Shown piece after piece: positions 32,964 through 42,084 of a stretch of DNA of 64,000 nt (its first letter is position 1; every line of letters starts with the position of its first letter). A program made the position numbers and the translations under genes. Source of the DNA: JAENVT01 sp963720775 (GTDB taxonomy: Bacteria; Actinomycetota; Acidimicrobiia; Acidimicrobiales; Ilumatobacteraceae); NCBI GenBank assembly GCA_963720775.1, contig CAVRGR010000002.1, positions 1 through 64,000 on the forward strand, in the 5' to 3' direction. The notes under the pieces are model-generated. The model saw only the letters and a list, made by a program, of their open reading frames with translations, was not told the origin of the DNA and did not search any database.

Positions 32964-33880
32964 TGTCATTTCAACCTCAAGTCCCACCGATGTACCAACA
33001 GCCGCCGCCACCGCCGCCCACTGCTGTCGCACCCTCAAAGGGCAAGCGACGCAAGGGCCTGATCGTCCTCGGATTGATCCTCATGATCGGCGGATTCTTC
33101 GGTGGTGGGGCGATCGTCCTCAAGAGCACGTCCAACTACGAGGCTGCCGTGAAGGCGTTGGCTCGTGCCCCAGTTGGTTGCACCACGACGCTGGTGTTCG
33201 ACAAGCCGGCAACGTTCACGATCTACCTGGAGACGAAAGGCAAGCTCGGCGATCTCGGGGGCGATTGCGAGGCCAACGGCTCGAGCTACGAACACACCGG
33301 CAGCAAGCTGCCGAAGGTGTCGCTGACCCTGGTCGCCAGCAGCAGTGGCGACGAGCTCGAACTCGTACGCGGCACGACGGCCTCGTACGACGCTGCCGGT
33401 TACGTCGGCACGGGGTATCGCACCGTGAAGATCGAAGAGGCCGGCAACTACCGCCTGAACGTCGAATCCGACGACTCGGACTTCGCGGTGTCGATCGGCA
33501 AGAACCCCAAAGCCGACAGCGAGCCGCTGAAGACCATCGGTGGTGCGGTGGCCTTGGGGGGAGTAGTGCTCGGGTTGATCTTCTTGCTGTTGGGTCTGCG
33601 GCGACGGCACACGGCCGCTGCGCCGACGGGTGCCTTTCCGGCCGCGCCGATGCCGGCGTGGACGCCGAGCCCGTATGCGCCGACAGGCCCGCCATCGGCG
33701 CCCCAACACCCGGGATACCGCACCGAATCGGTGCCGGGTCAGCCCCCGATCCGGGTCGCCGACCAGCCGCCGGGTACTGGATTCGCGCCGCCATCGCTGG
33801 CGCCGCCGGCACCACCCGCACCTCCTCCACCACCGTCGAATTCCGGTTGGACGGTGCCGGAGAACGACGACAAGACCTAG
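32963..33880 (+). CDS. Two-TM protein with extracellular domain and Pro-rich ends
   Basis: 305 residues from ATG 32963 (TGATG overlap with the upstream stop). A Pro-rich N-terminus (MYQQPPPPPPTAVAPS) precedes TM1 (about 33-53). The domain 54-195 is beta-rich with two Cys (GCTTTLVF, GGDCEANG), then TM2 (about 193-213) and a long Pro-rich cytoplasmic tail. The layout resembles actinobacterial DUF-type envelope proteins of unknown role. It converges with lexA and overlaps it by 4 nt. Confidence 0.75.
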   Translation: MSFQPQVPPMYQQPPPPPPTAVAPSKGKRRKGLIVLGLILMIGGFFGGGAIVLKSTSNYEAAVKALARAPVGCTTTLVFDKPATFTIYLETKGKLGDLGGDCEANGSSYEHTGSKLPKVSLTLVASSSGDELELVRGTTASYDAAGYVGTGYRTVKIEEAGNYRLNVESDDSDFAVSIGKNPKADSEPLKTIGGAVALGGVVLGLIFLLLGLRRRHTAAAPTGAFPAAPMPAWTPSPYAPTGPPSAPQHPGYRTESVPGQPPIRVADQPPGTGFAPPSLAPPAPPAPPPPPSNSGWTVPENDDKT

Positions 33881-34506
33881 AGACGGCGCATGACGGTGAC
33901 GACTCGACCGAAGATCTGCACCTGGTCAGCATCGAACACCAGCGGTTCGAGGCGTGAGTTGGCAGGGATCAGGGAGATGGTCGACCCCTTGCGCTGGAAG
34001 GTCTTCACCGTGGCCTCTTCTCCGGGGATGCCGGCGATGACGATCTCACCATTGACGGCAGTGTCTTGAGCGCGGGCGACGACGAAGTCGCCGTCCATGA
34101 TGCCGATGTCGATCATCGAGTCGCCACGTACCCGGAGCATGAACAGATCGCCGGTGCCCGTGAAGTCTTCGGGTAGCGGGAACAGCTCTTCGACGTTTTC
34201 TTGAGCGAGCACGTCGGTGCCGGCGGCGACATCGCCGACGAGCGGCACGTGACGAACCGGGCGACGCTCGATGGCCGCGCCCGACGAGGGGTCGAAGCGC
34301 ACCTCGATGGCCCGCGGCTTGGTGGGGTTACGGATCAAGAAGCCCATACGTTGCAGCGAGGCCAGGTGGCTGTGAACCGTGGAAGGGGAAGTGAGACCCA
34401 CCGCCTCGCCGATTTCGCGCACGCTGGGCGGGTAACCGCGTTCGCGCATGCTGGTTTCGATCATGTCGAGGATGCCTCGTTGACGAGCGGTGAGTTGTTC
34501 GGACAT
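33877..34506 (-). CDS. lexA: SOS repressor LexA
   Basis: 209 residues from ATG 34506. N-terminal winged helix MSEQLTARQRGILDMIETSM, YPPSVREIGEAVGLTSPSTV with HSHLASL. Autocleavage site Ala95-Gly96 in VAAGTD, catalytic Ser130 (RGDSMID) and Lys168 (ATVKTF). It represses DNA-repair genes and is cleaved when RecA binds single-stranded DNA. Two perfect LexA boxes lie in the divergent region, so it is autoregulated and co-controls the LysM gene. The open frame extends upstream to 34650 but crosses the operators, so that start is rejected. Confidence 0.95.
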   Translation of the reverse strand: MSEQLTARQRGILDMIETSMRERGYPPSVREIGEAVGLTSPSTVHSHLASLQRMGFLIRNPTKPRAIEVRFDPSSGAAIERRPVRHVPLVGDVAAGTDVLAQENVEELFPLPEDFTGTGDLFMLRVRGDSMIDIGIMDGDFVVARAQDTAVNGEIVIAGIPGEEATVKTFQRKGSTISLIPANSRLEPLVFDADQVQIFGRVVTVMRRL

Positions 34507-34583
34507 GCACACAGCGTACGCGCGTTCGTGACCCAGGTCAAACATTCGTTCGTGAAACAAATGTTCGACTGGGGTGTTGACGA

Positions 34584-34621
34584 CGAACAGTTGTTCGTGG
34601 CATGCTACGAACAGTCGTTCG
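34584..34621. promoter_or_regulatory. Two perfect LexA boxes between lexA and the LysM gene
   Basis: CGAACAGTTGTTCG (34584-34597) and CGAACAGTCGTTCG (34608-34621), 24 bp apart centre to centre, match CGAAC-N4-GTTCG exactly. Two weaker copies, CAAACATTCGTTCG (34539-34552) and GAAACAAATGTTCG (34554-34567), lie nearer lexA. The spacing of about two helical turns favours cooperative binding and coordinated control of both genes. Confidence 0.9.
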
Positions 34622-34682
34622 AGCAACACGTGTTCGACTCGAGCGTCCACCTCATCCCATCGCCGATCACAAAGGGGCAGCC

Positions 34683-35057
34683 ATGGCCATCGCAGTCGTC
34701 ATTCCCGGCCGATTCGGCGAGCATCGACCGGCCGCACAGCTCTACGCCCGACGCCGGCTGATGGTCACGCTCGTCGTGGCCGCGATCGTGCTGGTGCTGC
34801 TCGTCGGCGCCGGCCACGTCGTGGCGAATCGTGGGGGTGCTCCTGCCTCCGCCTCCGCGATTCGCCCCGTATCCGCAGCGGTGGTGCCGGTCGCGCCGGT
34901 GACCACCAACGTCTACGTCGTCCAGCCGGGCGACACGTTGTGGTCGATTGGCCAGCGATTCCACGGCGATGCGCCGCTCGCCGACTACGTCGATGCCTTG
35001 GTGTCGGCCAACGGCGGTACCAAGCTCCAGATATCGCAGGCGCTCGCGCTTCCTTGA
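34683..35057 (+). CDS. LysM-domain membrane protein, likely SOS cell-division inhibitor
   Basis: 124 residues from ATG 34683 (AAAGGGG 6 nt upstream). One membrane segment (about 27-46: LMVTLVVAAIVLVLLVGAG), then a linker and a LysM peptidoglycan-binding domain, VYVVQPGDTLWSIGQRFHGD and LVSANGGTKLQ. The position, divergent from lexA behind LexA boxes, matches YneA of Bacillus, DivS of Corynebacterium and ChiZ of Mycobacterium, which delay division after DNA damage. The function is inferred from synteny and architecture. Confidence 0.85.
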   Translation: MAIAVVIPGRFGEHRPAAQLYARRRLMVTLVVAAIVLVLLVGAGHVVANRGGAPASASAIRPVSAAVVPVAPVTTNVYVVQPGDTLWSIGQRFHGDAPLADYVDALVSANGGTKLQISQALALP

Positions 35058-35081
35058 ACGATCCGGTAATCTCGGCCGCTC

Positions 35082-35540
35082 ATGCGCTGCCCGAGATGCC
35101 GAACCGACGACACGAAGGTGATCGATTCGCGCGAGGCCGAAGAGGGTACGTCGATTCGTCGGCGGCGGTTGTGCGCCAGCTGTCAACATCGCTTCACCAC
35201 CTATGAGCGACTCGAGGAAGTGCAACTCGTCGTGGTCAAGAGTCATGGCTCGCGAGAACCGTTCGATCGCTCCAAGATCGTTGCCGGCATCGCCGCGGCC
35301 TCGAAGGGTCGGCCGGTGACCGCCGAGCAGATCGAACAGTTGAGCATCGAGCTGGAAGACCATTCACGGTTGCAGGGCAACGAGATCACGACGGCCGAAT
35401 TGGGCCTCGAGGTGCTCGAGCGGCTGCGTTCGCTCGACGTCGTTGCCTACATGCGTTTCGCCAGCGTCTACAAGAACTTCGACGCCGCGGCCGACTTCCA
35501 GCGCGAGCTCGTGCTGTTGAAGAAGTTGCAGAGCACCTGA
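35082..35540 (+). CDS. nrdR: Ribonucleotide reductase transcriptional repressor NrdR
   Basis: 152 residues. Zinc finger Cys3, Cys6, Cys31, Cys34 (MRCPRCRTDD...LCASCQHRFTTYE) and an ATP-cone domain VVKSHGSREPFDRSKIVAGI. NrdR senses ATP/dATP and represses ribonucleotide reductase genes, here presumably nrdJ at 38895. It is 24 nt after the LysM gene and may be partly SOS-driven by read-through. Confidence 0.95.
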   Translation: MRCPRCRTDDTKVIDSREAEEGTSIRRRRLCASCQHRFTTYERLEEVQLVVVKSHGSREPFDRSKIVAGIAAASKGRPVTAEQIEQLSIELEDHSRLQGNEITTAELGLEVLERLRSLDVVAYMRFASVYKNFDAAADFQRELVLLKKLQST

Positions 35541-35543
35541 CGA

Positions 35544-36203
35544 TCACGAGGCTCGCAGGTAGCGGGTGAACAAGAAGCTGTCGTCCTCGAGCACGTGCGA
35601 CAGTTGCATGCGGCGAGCGAGCTGGGCCACTCCACCCGTCACGCGGGGGCCCTCACCGCCGGCCAGCAGCGGCGAGATCGTGAGGTTCAGCTCGTCGATC
35701 AGGTCGGCCTCGGCGAGTGCGCCATTGAGCAAGGCCCCGCCCTCGGCCTGCACGAAGTCGGCGTCGATCTGCGAGAGCGCGGCGGGCAGGTCGACGCTGC
35801 CGCGTCCCGCGCGCACGGCATCGACCGAGGTGGGTGGCGCGTCGTCCGGAAGGATCAGGAAGCCGGCACCGCTCGTGAAGAGCGCACTCGTCGCATCGAC
35901 GTCGCCGCGGCGGCTGACCACGCCGACGCGCTGTCCGCGCTTGCGCGGCGGGCCGTAGCCCTCGACGCGCACCGTTGCCGCGCCCACGATCAACACGTCG
36001 GCGAGAGAACGCAGCGTCAACAAGACCTCTTGGTCGATCTTGCTCGACAAGCCGCGGGAGTTGCTGTCGACCACCGTGGAGCCATCGATGCTGGCCACCA
36101 TGCACACGCCGACCCACGGGCGGTTCTTCGGGCGGCGTCGTTCGACGTCGTATGCCTCGCGCACGGTGACGTGATCCGTCGGGTGGTCGAACAGCCGGCG
36201 CAT
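35544..36203 (-). CDS. RibD C-terminal-domain reductase (pyrimidine reductase family)
   Basis: 219 residues from ATG 36203. DHFR-like fold of the RibD C-terminal family: PWVGVCMVASIDGSTVVDSN (substrate strand), VLIVGAATVRVEGYGPP, VQAEGGALLNGALAEADLID (NADPH phosphate loop). It lacks the deaminase half of RibD, so it resembles stand-alone 5-amino-6-(5-phosphoribosylamino)uracil reductases or related NADPH reductases. No other riboflavin gene is adjacent. It converges with nrdR (3-nt gap). Confidence 0.85.
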   Translation of the reverse strand: MRRLFDHPTDHVTVREAYDVERRRPKNRPWVGVCMVASIDGSTVVDSNSRGLSSKIDQEVLLTLRSLADVLIVGAATVRVEGYGPPRKRGQRVGVVSRRGDVDATSALFTSGAGFLILPDDAPPTSVDAVRAGRGSVDLPAALSQIDADFVQAEGGALLNGALAEADLIDELNLTISPLLAGGEGPRVTGGVAQLARRMQLSHVLEDDSFLFTRYLRAS

Positions 36204-36259
36204 CGCTGCGATGATACGGCGGCAGCGTCGTTTCTGGTCGCGGAACCCTTTCCTGGCGA

Positions 36260-38392
36260 TCAGCTGCCGCGGAGGTAGGGCATCACCACGGCCTCGATCA
36301 TCGGCGTGAACCAGTCGGCGGCGACTGTCGTGAGATGGTTGATGTCGCGGAACATCAAGATGTTGCCGATGATCACTGGGCATCGCGAATCGGTGCACAG
36401 CCAGTCGGAAGTGTCGACGAAGCGGGCCCCGTGCTCTTGGGAGACGGTGCGCTCGGCGTCGAGCTTGCCCGACTCGATCGCCTTGCTCCTGGTGTTGACG
36501 CAAGCGCCGACATCGGTGAGGTGCGCCGAGAGGCAGGTTGCCGGGTCGGTGCGCGAATCAGGATTGTCGCCGAGCACCAGGAGGCGCGGGGTCAGTCCCG
36601 CCAGTCGGCCGAGGGTGGTGTCGAAGCCGGCACGCCACTCGGCGTCAGTGTTCGGGTAGTGCCGTGACCCGGTGACGATCACCAGGTCGGGGTGTTCGGA
36701 GGCGATGAACTGCACCGCCTTGTCACGCCAGATCGGGCACGTTCGAGCGAGCGTCGCGGTCGGGATCGACACCGCGGCCGCCGGGCATCCTCCCTTGGCG
36801 AGCACGATCAGCTCGAGTCCGTTGCGCTCGGCGACCGTCTGCAACGGCGGGAACCACTGGGCGGCATGCGAGTCGCCGAAGAGCACGACCTTGATCGATG
36901 ATGGAACCTTGCCGTAGCGGCACGGGTTGAGATGATCGTCGACTCCGATCGCCACGCACCCATCGGGATACACAGCCGGTCGGTCGTCGAACAGCTTGGC
37001 CAGCGATGGCCGCATGTTGCTGGGAACGGCCACTGTCGCGAGGCCCTGCTGGAGCACGACCAGGTTGGCGGCCAACAGATTGCCCAGGTCGCTACCAACG
37101 AGCGGTGCCGCCGTCGCCGTCGCCGGGTCGACGGTGCCGAGCGCAGCTCCGCCCGCTGCTGCGGTGGTGGTCGGCGCCGTGAGCGCCAGCACCGGCGCCG
37201 CAGCAACTTCGCCGGAATCGAAATGGCGCGGAATCGCCAGCGAGATCGCCCCAATGCCGACGATGGTGGCGCACAGCGCACCGCCGAGTGCGAGACCTCT
37301 GCTCGGCCGCGACGCAATCCACGGGGAGCGGCGAATGGGATCCTCCACGAGCCGCAACGAGGCTGCCGCAAGGCCAACCGCGACCGCGACCGCCATCAAC
37401 CGCTGGCCCAGCGAGAGCGGGCCCCATTTCGCCTCGGCCAGAACGAGTGCCGGCCAGTGCCACAGATAGATCGCGTAAGAGCGGCGGCCGATCCACTGCA
37501 ACGACTCGTGGCGCAGCGCAGCAACCGGTGCGAACGGAGCGGCGTCGCTCCCCCCGGCAACGACGATCAGCGCCGTGCCCAGCACCGGCAGCAGCGCCGC
37601 AGAGCCGGGAAACGCGACCGAGTCGTCGAAGGTGACAACGGCCGTGACCACGCCGGCAACGCCCACCCACCCGGCGACTGCGCGGGCCGTCGGCGACACC
37701 AGCCGCCAGGCCGGGCCGGCCACAGCGAGGAGGCCGCCGATGGCAAGCTCCCACATTCGTGCCGGCAAGAGGTAGAAAGCGCCGGTCGGGTGCGTGCGTG
37801 TCATCCACAAACACGTGGCGAACGACGTCAACGCAACGGTGATCATCATCACCGTGACCAACCGGCGATAGTGGCGCGGCCGCCGATGCAAGGCGAGCAA
37901 CGTCAACGGCCAGAACAGGTAGAACTGCTCCTCGACCGCGAGCGACCAGAAGTGCAGCAGCGGAGACGGTGTGCGTCCGAGCTGCGAAGCGAAGTAGTCG
38001 CCGAGCCGGGCGGCGAAGACGATGTTGATGACGAAGCCACCGGCAGCCAGCGCATCCGTTCCCAGAGGACGCTGCGCGATCGGCGGCAACAGCACCTGCG
38101 ACGCGACGACCGTTACTACCACCACGACGCACGAAGCCGGCAGCAGTCGGCGCGCTCGCCTGGCCCAAAAACGCGACAGCGAGATGGCACGGGTGGCGGT
38201 GATCTCGCGAAGGAGCAACCTGGTGATCAAGAAGCCGGAGAGCACGAAGAACACGTCGACGCCGACGAAGCCGCCAGAGAACCGCGCGATCCGGGCGTGA
38301 AACAGGATGACGGCGACGACGGCCACGGCCCGCAAGCCCTCGATATCGGGCCGAAACTCGTCGTCGTCGTCGATCAGGCCGGGGTTCGCCAT
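36260..38392 (-). CDS. OafA/YrhL-type acyltransferase with SGNH domain
   Basis: 710 residues. N-terminal acyltransferase-3 domain: FRPDIEGLRAVAVVAVILFH, GGFVGVDVFFVLSGFLITRL and ten or so helices to about residue 385, including FWARRARRLLP and LAVEEQFYLFWPL. The C-terminal extracytoplasmic SGNH hydrolase-like domain (about 460-710) has VVLFGDSHAAQWFPPL, TGSRHYPNTD and DINHLTTVAADWF (Asp-x-x-His). Together they O-acetylate cell-surface glycans. No neighbouring glycan genes. Confidence 0.92.
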   Translation of the reverse strand: MANPGLIDDDDEFRPDIEGLRAVAVVAVILFHARIARFSGGFVGVDVFFVLSGFLITRLLLREITATRAISLSRFWARRARRLLPASCVVVVVTVVASQVLLPPIAQRPLGTDALAAGGFVINIVFAARLGDYFASQLGRTPSPLLHFWSLAVEEQFYLFWPLTLLALHRRPRHYRRLVTVMMITVALTSFATCLWMTRTHPTGAFYLLPARMWELAIGGLLAVAGPAWRLVSPTARAVAGWVGVAGVVTAVVTFDDSVAFPGSAALLPVLGTALIVVAGGSDAAPFAPVAALRHESLQWIGRRSYAIYLWHWPALVLAEAKWGPLSLGQRLMAVAVAVGLAAASLRLVEDPIRRSPWIASRPSRGLALGGALCATIVGIGAISLAIPRHFDSGEVAAAPVLALTAPTTTAAAGGAALGTVDPATATAAPLVGSDLGNLLAANLVVLQQGLATVAVPSNMRPSLAKLFDDRPAVYPDGCVAIGVDDHLNPCRYGKVPSSIKVVLFGDSHAAQWFPPLQTVAERNGLELIVLAKGGCPAAAVSIPTATLARTCPIWRDKAVQFIASEHPDLVIVTGSRHYPNTDAEWRAGFDTTLGRLAGLTPRLLVLGDNPDSRTDPATCLSAHLTDVGACVNTRSKAIESGKLDAERTVSQEHGARFVDTSDWLCTDSRCPVIIGNILMFRDINHLTTVAADWFTPMIEAVVMPYLRGS

Positions 38393-38605
38393 CTGCGCTG
38401 CCTCCGCGCGGTGACACTAGACCGAGTGACCATCGCGACGATCGGATCCAGCGCCAGACGGTGGACGGGAGCACCCAGCCTGTGGACATCTGTGCACAAA
38501 CCCTGCCTATTCACCTTCTGTCCCCAGACAATTCAGCTCATATTCAGTGGTTTTACCCCTTCCTCCCCACAGGGCGAAGGCTTTAGGGTTCACGCCCGTA
38601 GCTAG

Positions 38606-38702
38606 CAGCGGTGTGAGGCGCGGATGGGCAGTGATGACCAACGCAAGCGGGCATCATTGCGGGGTAGGGAGACTCTAAACCTGCGACCTCGCACCGCCGC
38701 TG
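38606..38702 (+). ncRNA. Candidate structured leader RNA upstream of nrdJ
   Basis: Three helices form a closed three-way junction. P1: CAGC+GGTGTGAGG (38606-38618) with CCTCGCACC (38687-38695) and GCTG (38699-38702). P2: GCAGTGATG (38628-38636) with CATCATTGC (38652-38660). P3: GTAGG (38664-38668) with CCTGC (38680-38684). Each helix has a G-U pair only on the plus strand, which favours transcription toward nrdJ. From memory, an 'nrdJ motif' RNA class has been proposed upstream of class II reductase genes; I cannot confirm membership. The 502-nt gap 38393-38894 holds no gene. Confidence 0.55.
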
Positions 38703-38721
38703 GCCGTCCGTGCCGGACGAT

Positions 38722-38750
38722 TCGACGAGATTCTCGAGCAATCTCGTCGA
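38722..38750 (+). terminator. Inverted repeat downstream of the RNA candidate
   Basis: 11-bp arms TCGACGAGATT (38722-38732) and AATCTCGTCGA (38740-38750) around the 7-nt loop CTCGAGC. It follows the three-way-junction RNA by 20 nt. It may be a transcription terminator or attenuator, or an operator just upstream of the promoter at 38756. No U-run follows. Confidence 0.45.
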
Positions 38751-38755
38751 TAGCA

Positions 38756-38785
38756 TTGACACGGGTGTAACTACAGTGCTGTAAT
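38756..38785 (+). promoter_or_regulatory. Sigma-70-type promoter candidate for nrdJ
   Basis: TTGACA (38756-38761), 18-nt spacer, TGTAAT (38780-38785), about 110 nt before the nrdJ start. The spacer holds TACAG-TG-CTGTA symmetry (38771-38782), a possible repressor contact (NrdR boxes are palindromic), but it does not match the NrdR consensus well. Confidence 0.5.
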
Positions 38786-38894
38786 CTTACAACTGCTTGT
38801 GGTGGGTGCCGGCAAGGGGCTGCTCTTGCTACCACATCTTGTGGTCATCCAACCAAAATCGATACCGTCTCTTCGTCTCCCAAAGGAGCTCCAC

Positions 38895-41762
38895 ATGTCA
38901 CTGGCGCCTGACCGTCTCGCCATTGGGATCACCCGTCATTTCACGTCGCCGGGCGCCCAACCGTACGGGCAGGTGCAGTGGGAACGCCGCGACGCGCGCA
39001 TCAACAACTGGAAAGACGGCACGATCGCCTTCGAACAGCTCGATGTCGAGTTCCCGGTGTCGTGGTCGCTCAATGCCACCAACATCGTCGCCCAGAAGTA
39101 CTTCCGAGGCACGCTCGGCACACCCGAGCGCGAGTCGTCGCTTCGTCAGGTCATCGACCGCGTGGCAGACACCATCAGTCGATGGGGTGTCGATGGCGGC
39201 TACTTCGTCAACCCACACGAGGTCGAGGCCTTCAACGAGGAGCTGAAGTACATCCTCGTCACACAGCGGGCCGCCTTCAACAGCCCGGTGTGGTTCAACA
39301 TCGGCGTCAAGGGCGTCCCACAACAGGCCAGCGCCTGCTTCATCCTCTCCGTCGAAGACACCATGGACGGCATCCTCAACTGGTACCGCGAGGAAGGTGT
39401 GATCTTCAAGGGTGGCTCGGGCTCGGGCATCAATCTGTCGAACATCCGCTCGAGCTACGAACTGCTCAACGGCGGAGGCACCGCCAGCGGGCCGGTCAGC
39501 TTCATGCGCGGCGCCGACGCGTCGGCCGGCACCATCAAGAGCGGCGGCAAGACCCGCCGCGCCGCCAAGATGGTCATCCTCAACGTCGACCATCCCGACA
39601 TCGAAGAGTTCGTGTGGTGCAAGGCGAAAGAAGAGCGCAAGGCGCGAGTGCTCAGCGAAGCCGGCTTCGACATGGACCTCGACGGTTCCGACAGCTTCAG
39701 CGTGCAGTACCAGAACGCCAACAACTCGGTGCGCGTCAGCGACGAGTTCATGCAGGCCGTCATCGACGACAGCGAATGGCACCTGCGAGCAGTCACCGAT
39801 GGGTCCATCGTCCGCACGATTCGGGCGCGCGACCTGTGGCGCGAGATCGCCACGGCATCGTGGGAGTGCGCCGATCCGGGCGTGCAGTTCGACACCACCA
39901 TCAACAAGTGGCACACGGCGCACGCAACTGGCCGCATCAACGGGTCCAACCCGTGCAGCGAGTACATGCACCTCGACAACTCGGCCTGCAACTTGGCCTC
40001 GATCAACCTGCTGCACTACCTCGACGAGGAAGGCAACTTCGACGTCGATGGGTACATGCACACCGTCGAGGTCATCTTCACCGCGCAAGAGATCCTGGTC
40101 GGCCGGGCCGACTACCCGACGCCGTCGATCGCCGAGACCAGCCGTCAGTTCCGTCAGCTCGGCATCGGTTATGCCAACCTCGGTGCGTTGTTGATGGCGC
40201 TCGGTCTACCCTACGACTCCGTCGAAGGTAGGGCCTGGGCTGCGGCACTCACTTCGCTGATGACCGGTCACGCGTATGCGACCAGCGCACGAATCGCCAG
40301 TCGCATGGGCCCGTTCGCCGGCTTCGTCGAGAACGAGCGCTACATGCTCAACGTGTTGCGCATGCACCGGGACGCCAGTTACCAGATCGCCGGCTCCGAT
40401 GTCGTGCCCACCGATGTCATGTCGGCCAGTCAGCAGGCATGGGAAGTGGCCGTGCGCGACGGCGAAGAGCACGGCGTGCGCAACAGTCAAGCGTCGGTGC
40501 TGGCACCGACCGGCACCATCGGGTTGATGATGGACTGCGACACCACCGGCATCGAACCCGATCTCGGTTTGGTCAAGTTCAAGAAGCTCGTCGGCGGCGG
40601 CAACATGCAGATCGTCAACCAGACCGTGCCGCGGGCGCTTCGCAAGTTGGGTTACTCGGCCCTGCAGGTCGACGAGATCGTCGCCTACATCGATCGCGAG
40701 AAGACCATCCTCGGCGCACCGCACCTCGCCGCCGAGCACGTGCCGGTGTTCGCCTGCTCGATGGGTGACAACACCATCCACTACGAGGGCCACGTGCGCA
40801 TGATGGGCGCCACGCAGCCGTTCCTGTCGGGCGCCATCTCCAAGACCGTCAACATGCCCGAGGAAGCATCGATCGAAGACATCGAAGCGCTCCACCAGCT
40901 GTCGTGGGAGCTCGGCCTGAAGGCGGTTGCCGTCTACCGCGACAACTGCAAGGTGGGCCAGCCGCTGTCGACTGGGAAGAAAGACGGTGAGGGCGTCGAT
41001 ACGCCGACGTCGATGGCTTCGTCCACTGCGCAAACCGTCGAGCGGATCGTCGAGCGGTTGGTCCATCAGCCGATCCGCCAGAAGCTGCCACGCACCCGCC
41101 GGGCGCGCACGTTCGAGTTCCGTGTAGCCGACTGCAAGGGCTTCGCCAACATCGGCGAGTACGCCGACGGCCGTCCGGGCGAGATCTTCCTCACCGTCTC
41201 CAAGCAGGGTTCGACGCTCAGCGGCATCATGGATGCGTTCGCCAAGAGCATCAGCTACGGCCTGCAGTACGGCGTTCCGATGCGCGCCTTCGTCGAGGCC
41301 TTCACCAACATGCGCTTCGAGCCCGCCGGCATGACCGACGACCCCGACATTCGTTTCGCCTCGTCGATCATGGACTACCTGTTCCGCCGTCTGGCGCTCG
41401 AGTACTTGACCTACGACGAGCGCGCCGAGCTGGGGATCTTCTCGATCGACGAGCGACTGCAACCCACGCTGCCCGGTGTGGAAGAAAGTGCCATCGAGAC
41501 GCGCACCGGCACCGAGATCGCTGCCGATCCGAAGAGCGTTCCGTCAGCCGGCGAGCTGTTGGCGCAACTGGATCTGGGTATCGCCCCAACGGCGCCGAAC
41601 AACGACATCACCAATCCCGGTGGCATCGTTCGCCCGGCGACAACGACGCCGAAGATCCGCCACAGCGACGCGCCGATGTGCATGCAATGTGGCGTGCAGA
41701 TGATTCGCGCCGGCTCGTGTCACGCCTGCCCGAGCTGCGGCTCCACCAGCGGCTGCAGCTGA
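38895..41762 (+). CDS. nrdJ: Vitamin B12-dependent (class II) ribonucleoside-diphosphate reductase
   Basis: 955 residues from ATG 38895 (AAAGGAG 7 nt upstream). The ten-stranded reductase barrel has NSPVWFNIGV, FKGGSGSGINLSNIRSS, GSNPCSEYMHLDNSACNLAS (catalytic cysteines and Glu) and LAPTGTIGLMMDCDTTGIEP. The C-terminus (about 760-880) carries the extra class II domain and a zinc-ribbon-like tail, MCMQCGVQMIRAGSCHACPS followed by CGSTSGC, which supplies the shuttle thiols. It uses adenosylcobalamin to make dNTP precursors without oxygen. No class I or III reductase is in the window. Likely targets: NrdR control and the upstream RNA. Confidence 0.96.
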   Translation: MSLAPDRLAIGITRHFTSPGAQPYGQVQWERRDARINNWKDGTIAFEQLDVEFPVSWSLNATNIVAQKYFRGTLGTPERESSLRQVIDRVADTISRWGVDGGYFVNPHEVEAFNEELKYILVTQRAAFNSPVWFNIGVKGVPQQASACFILSVEDTMDGILNWYREEGVIFKGGSGSGINLSNIRSSYELLNGGGTASGPVSFMRGADASAGTIKSGGKTRRAAKMVILNVDHPDIEEFVWCKAKEERKARVLSEAGFDMDLDGSDSFSVQYQNANNSVRVSDEFMQAVIDDSEWHLRAVTDGSIVRTIRARDLWREIATASWECADPGVQFDTTINKWHTAHATGRINGSNPCSEYMHLDNSACNLASINLLHYLDEEGNFDVDGYMHTVEVIFTAQEILVGRADYPTPSIAETSRQFRQLGIGYANLGALLMALGLPYDSVEGRAWAAALTSLMTGHAYATSARIASRMGPFAGFVENERYMLNVLRMHRDASYQIAGSDVVPTDVMSASQQAWEVAVRDGEEHGVRNSQASVLAPTGTIGLMMDCDTTGIEPDLGLVKFKKLVGGGNMQIVNQTVPRALRKLGYSALQVDEIVAYIDREKTILGAPHLAAEHVPVFACSMGDNTIHYEGHVRMMGATQPFLSGAISKTVNMPEEASIEDIEALHQLSWELGLKAVAVYRDNCKVGQPLSTGKKDGEGVDTPTSMASSTAQTVERIVERLVHQPIRQKLPRTRRARTFEFRVADCKGFANIGEYADGRPGEIFLTVSKQGSTLSGIMDAFAKSISYGLQYGVPMRAFVEAFTNMRFEPAGMTDDPDIRFASSIMDYLFRRLALEYLTYDERAELGIFSIDERLQPTLPGVEESAIETRTGTEIAADPKSVPSAGELLAQLDLGIAPTAPNNDITNPGGIVRPATTTPKIRHSDAPMCMQCGVQMIRAGSCHACPSCGSTSGCS

Positions 41763-42084
41763 TGTGAGCGACCGCGGATCGTCGCTGGGGTTTCGTTCCC
41801 GATGAGGTTCCATCGCTGGTCGAGCCCTTTCGTCTTGGGCGCGGCAACAGGTCCAGGATTGCCGATGGCGCGCCCGACGGTGCTGAATGGGTGAGAAGAC
41901 CGAAACCACGTTTCTGGAGTCGCGCCCATGCGAAAATCAGTGAGCTGGGCGATGTGGCGAGCCGCTTGTCGGGAGCGGTGACGGCGAACATCACCTGTGC
42001 TCGCGCGGCGGACTGCACCCCGACGATCCGCTGGAACTACAGTGCCTCGCACGCTGTAGCGACGGTCACCGGACGAATCGAGGG

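Noticed and set aside
34507..34650. Longer LexA start reading through the divergent region
   Set aside because: It would translate across all four LexA boxes and has no similarity; ATG 34506 gives the normal LexA N-terminus.
36932..38605. A 557-codon plus-strand open frame antisense to the acyltransferase
   Set aside because: Composition is Arg/Gln/His-rich mirror sequence; the minus-strand OafA-like protein has clear motifs.
38580..38720. Cobalamin riboswitch upstream of nrdJ
   Set aside because: No B12-box-like sequence is present (GGTAGGGAGACTC is only superficially similar), and the helices do not follow the known cobalamin fold.
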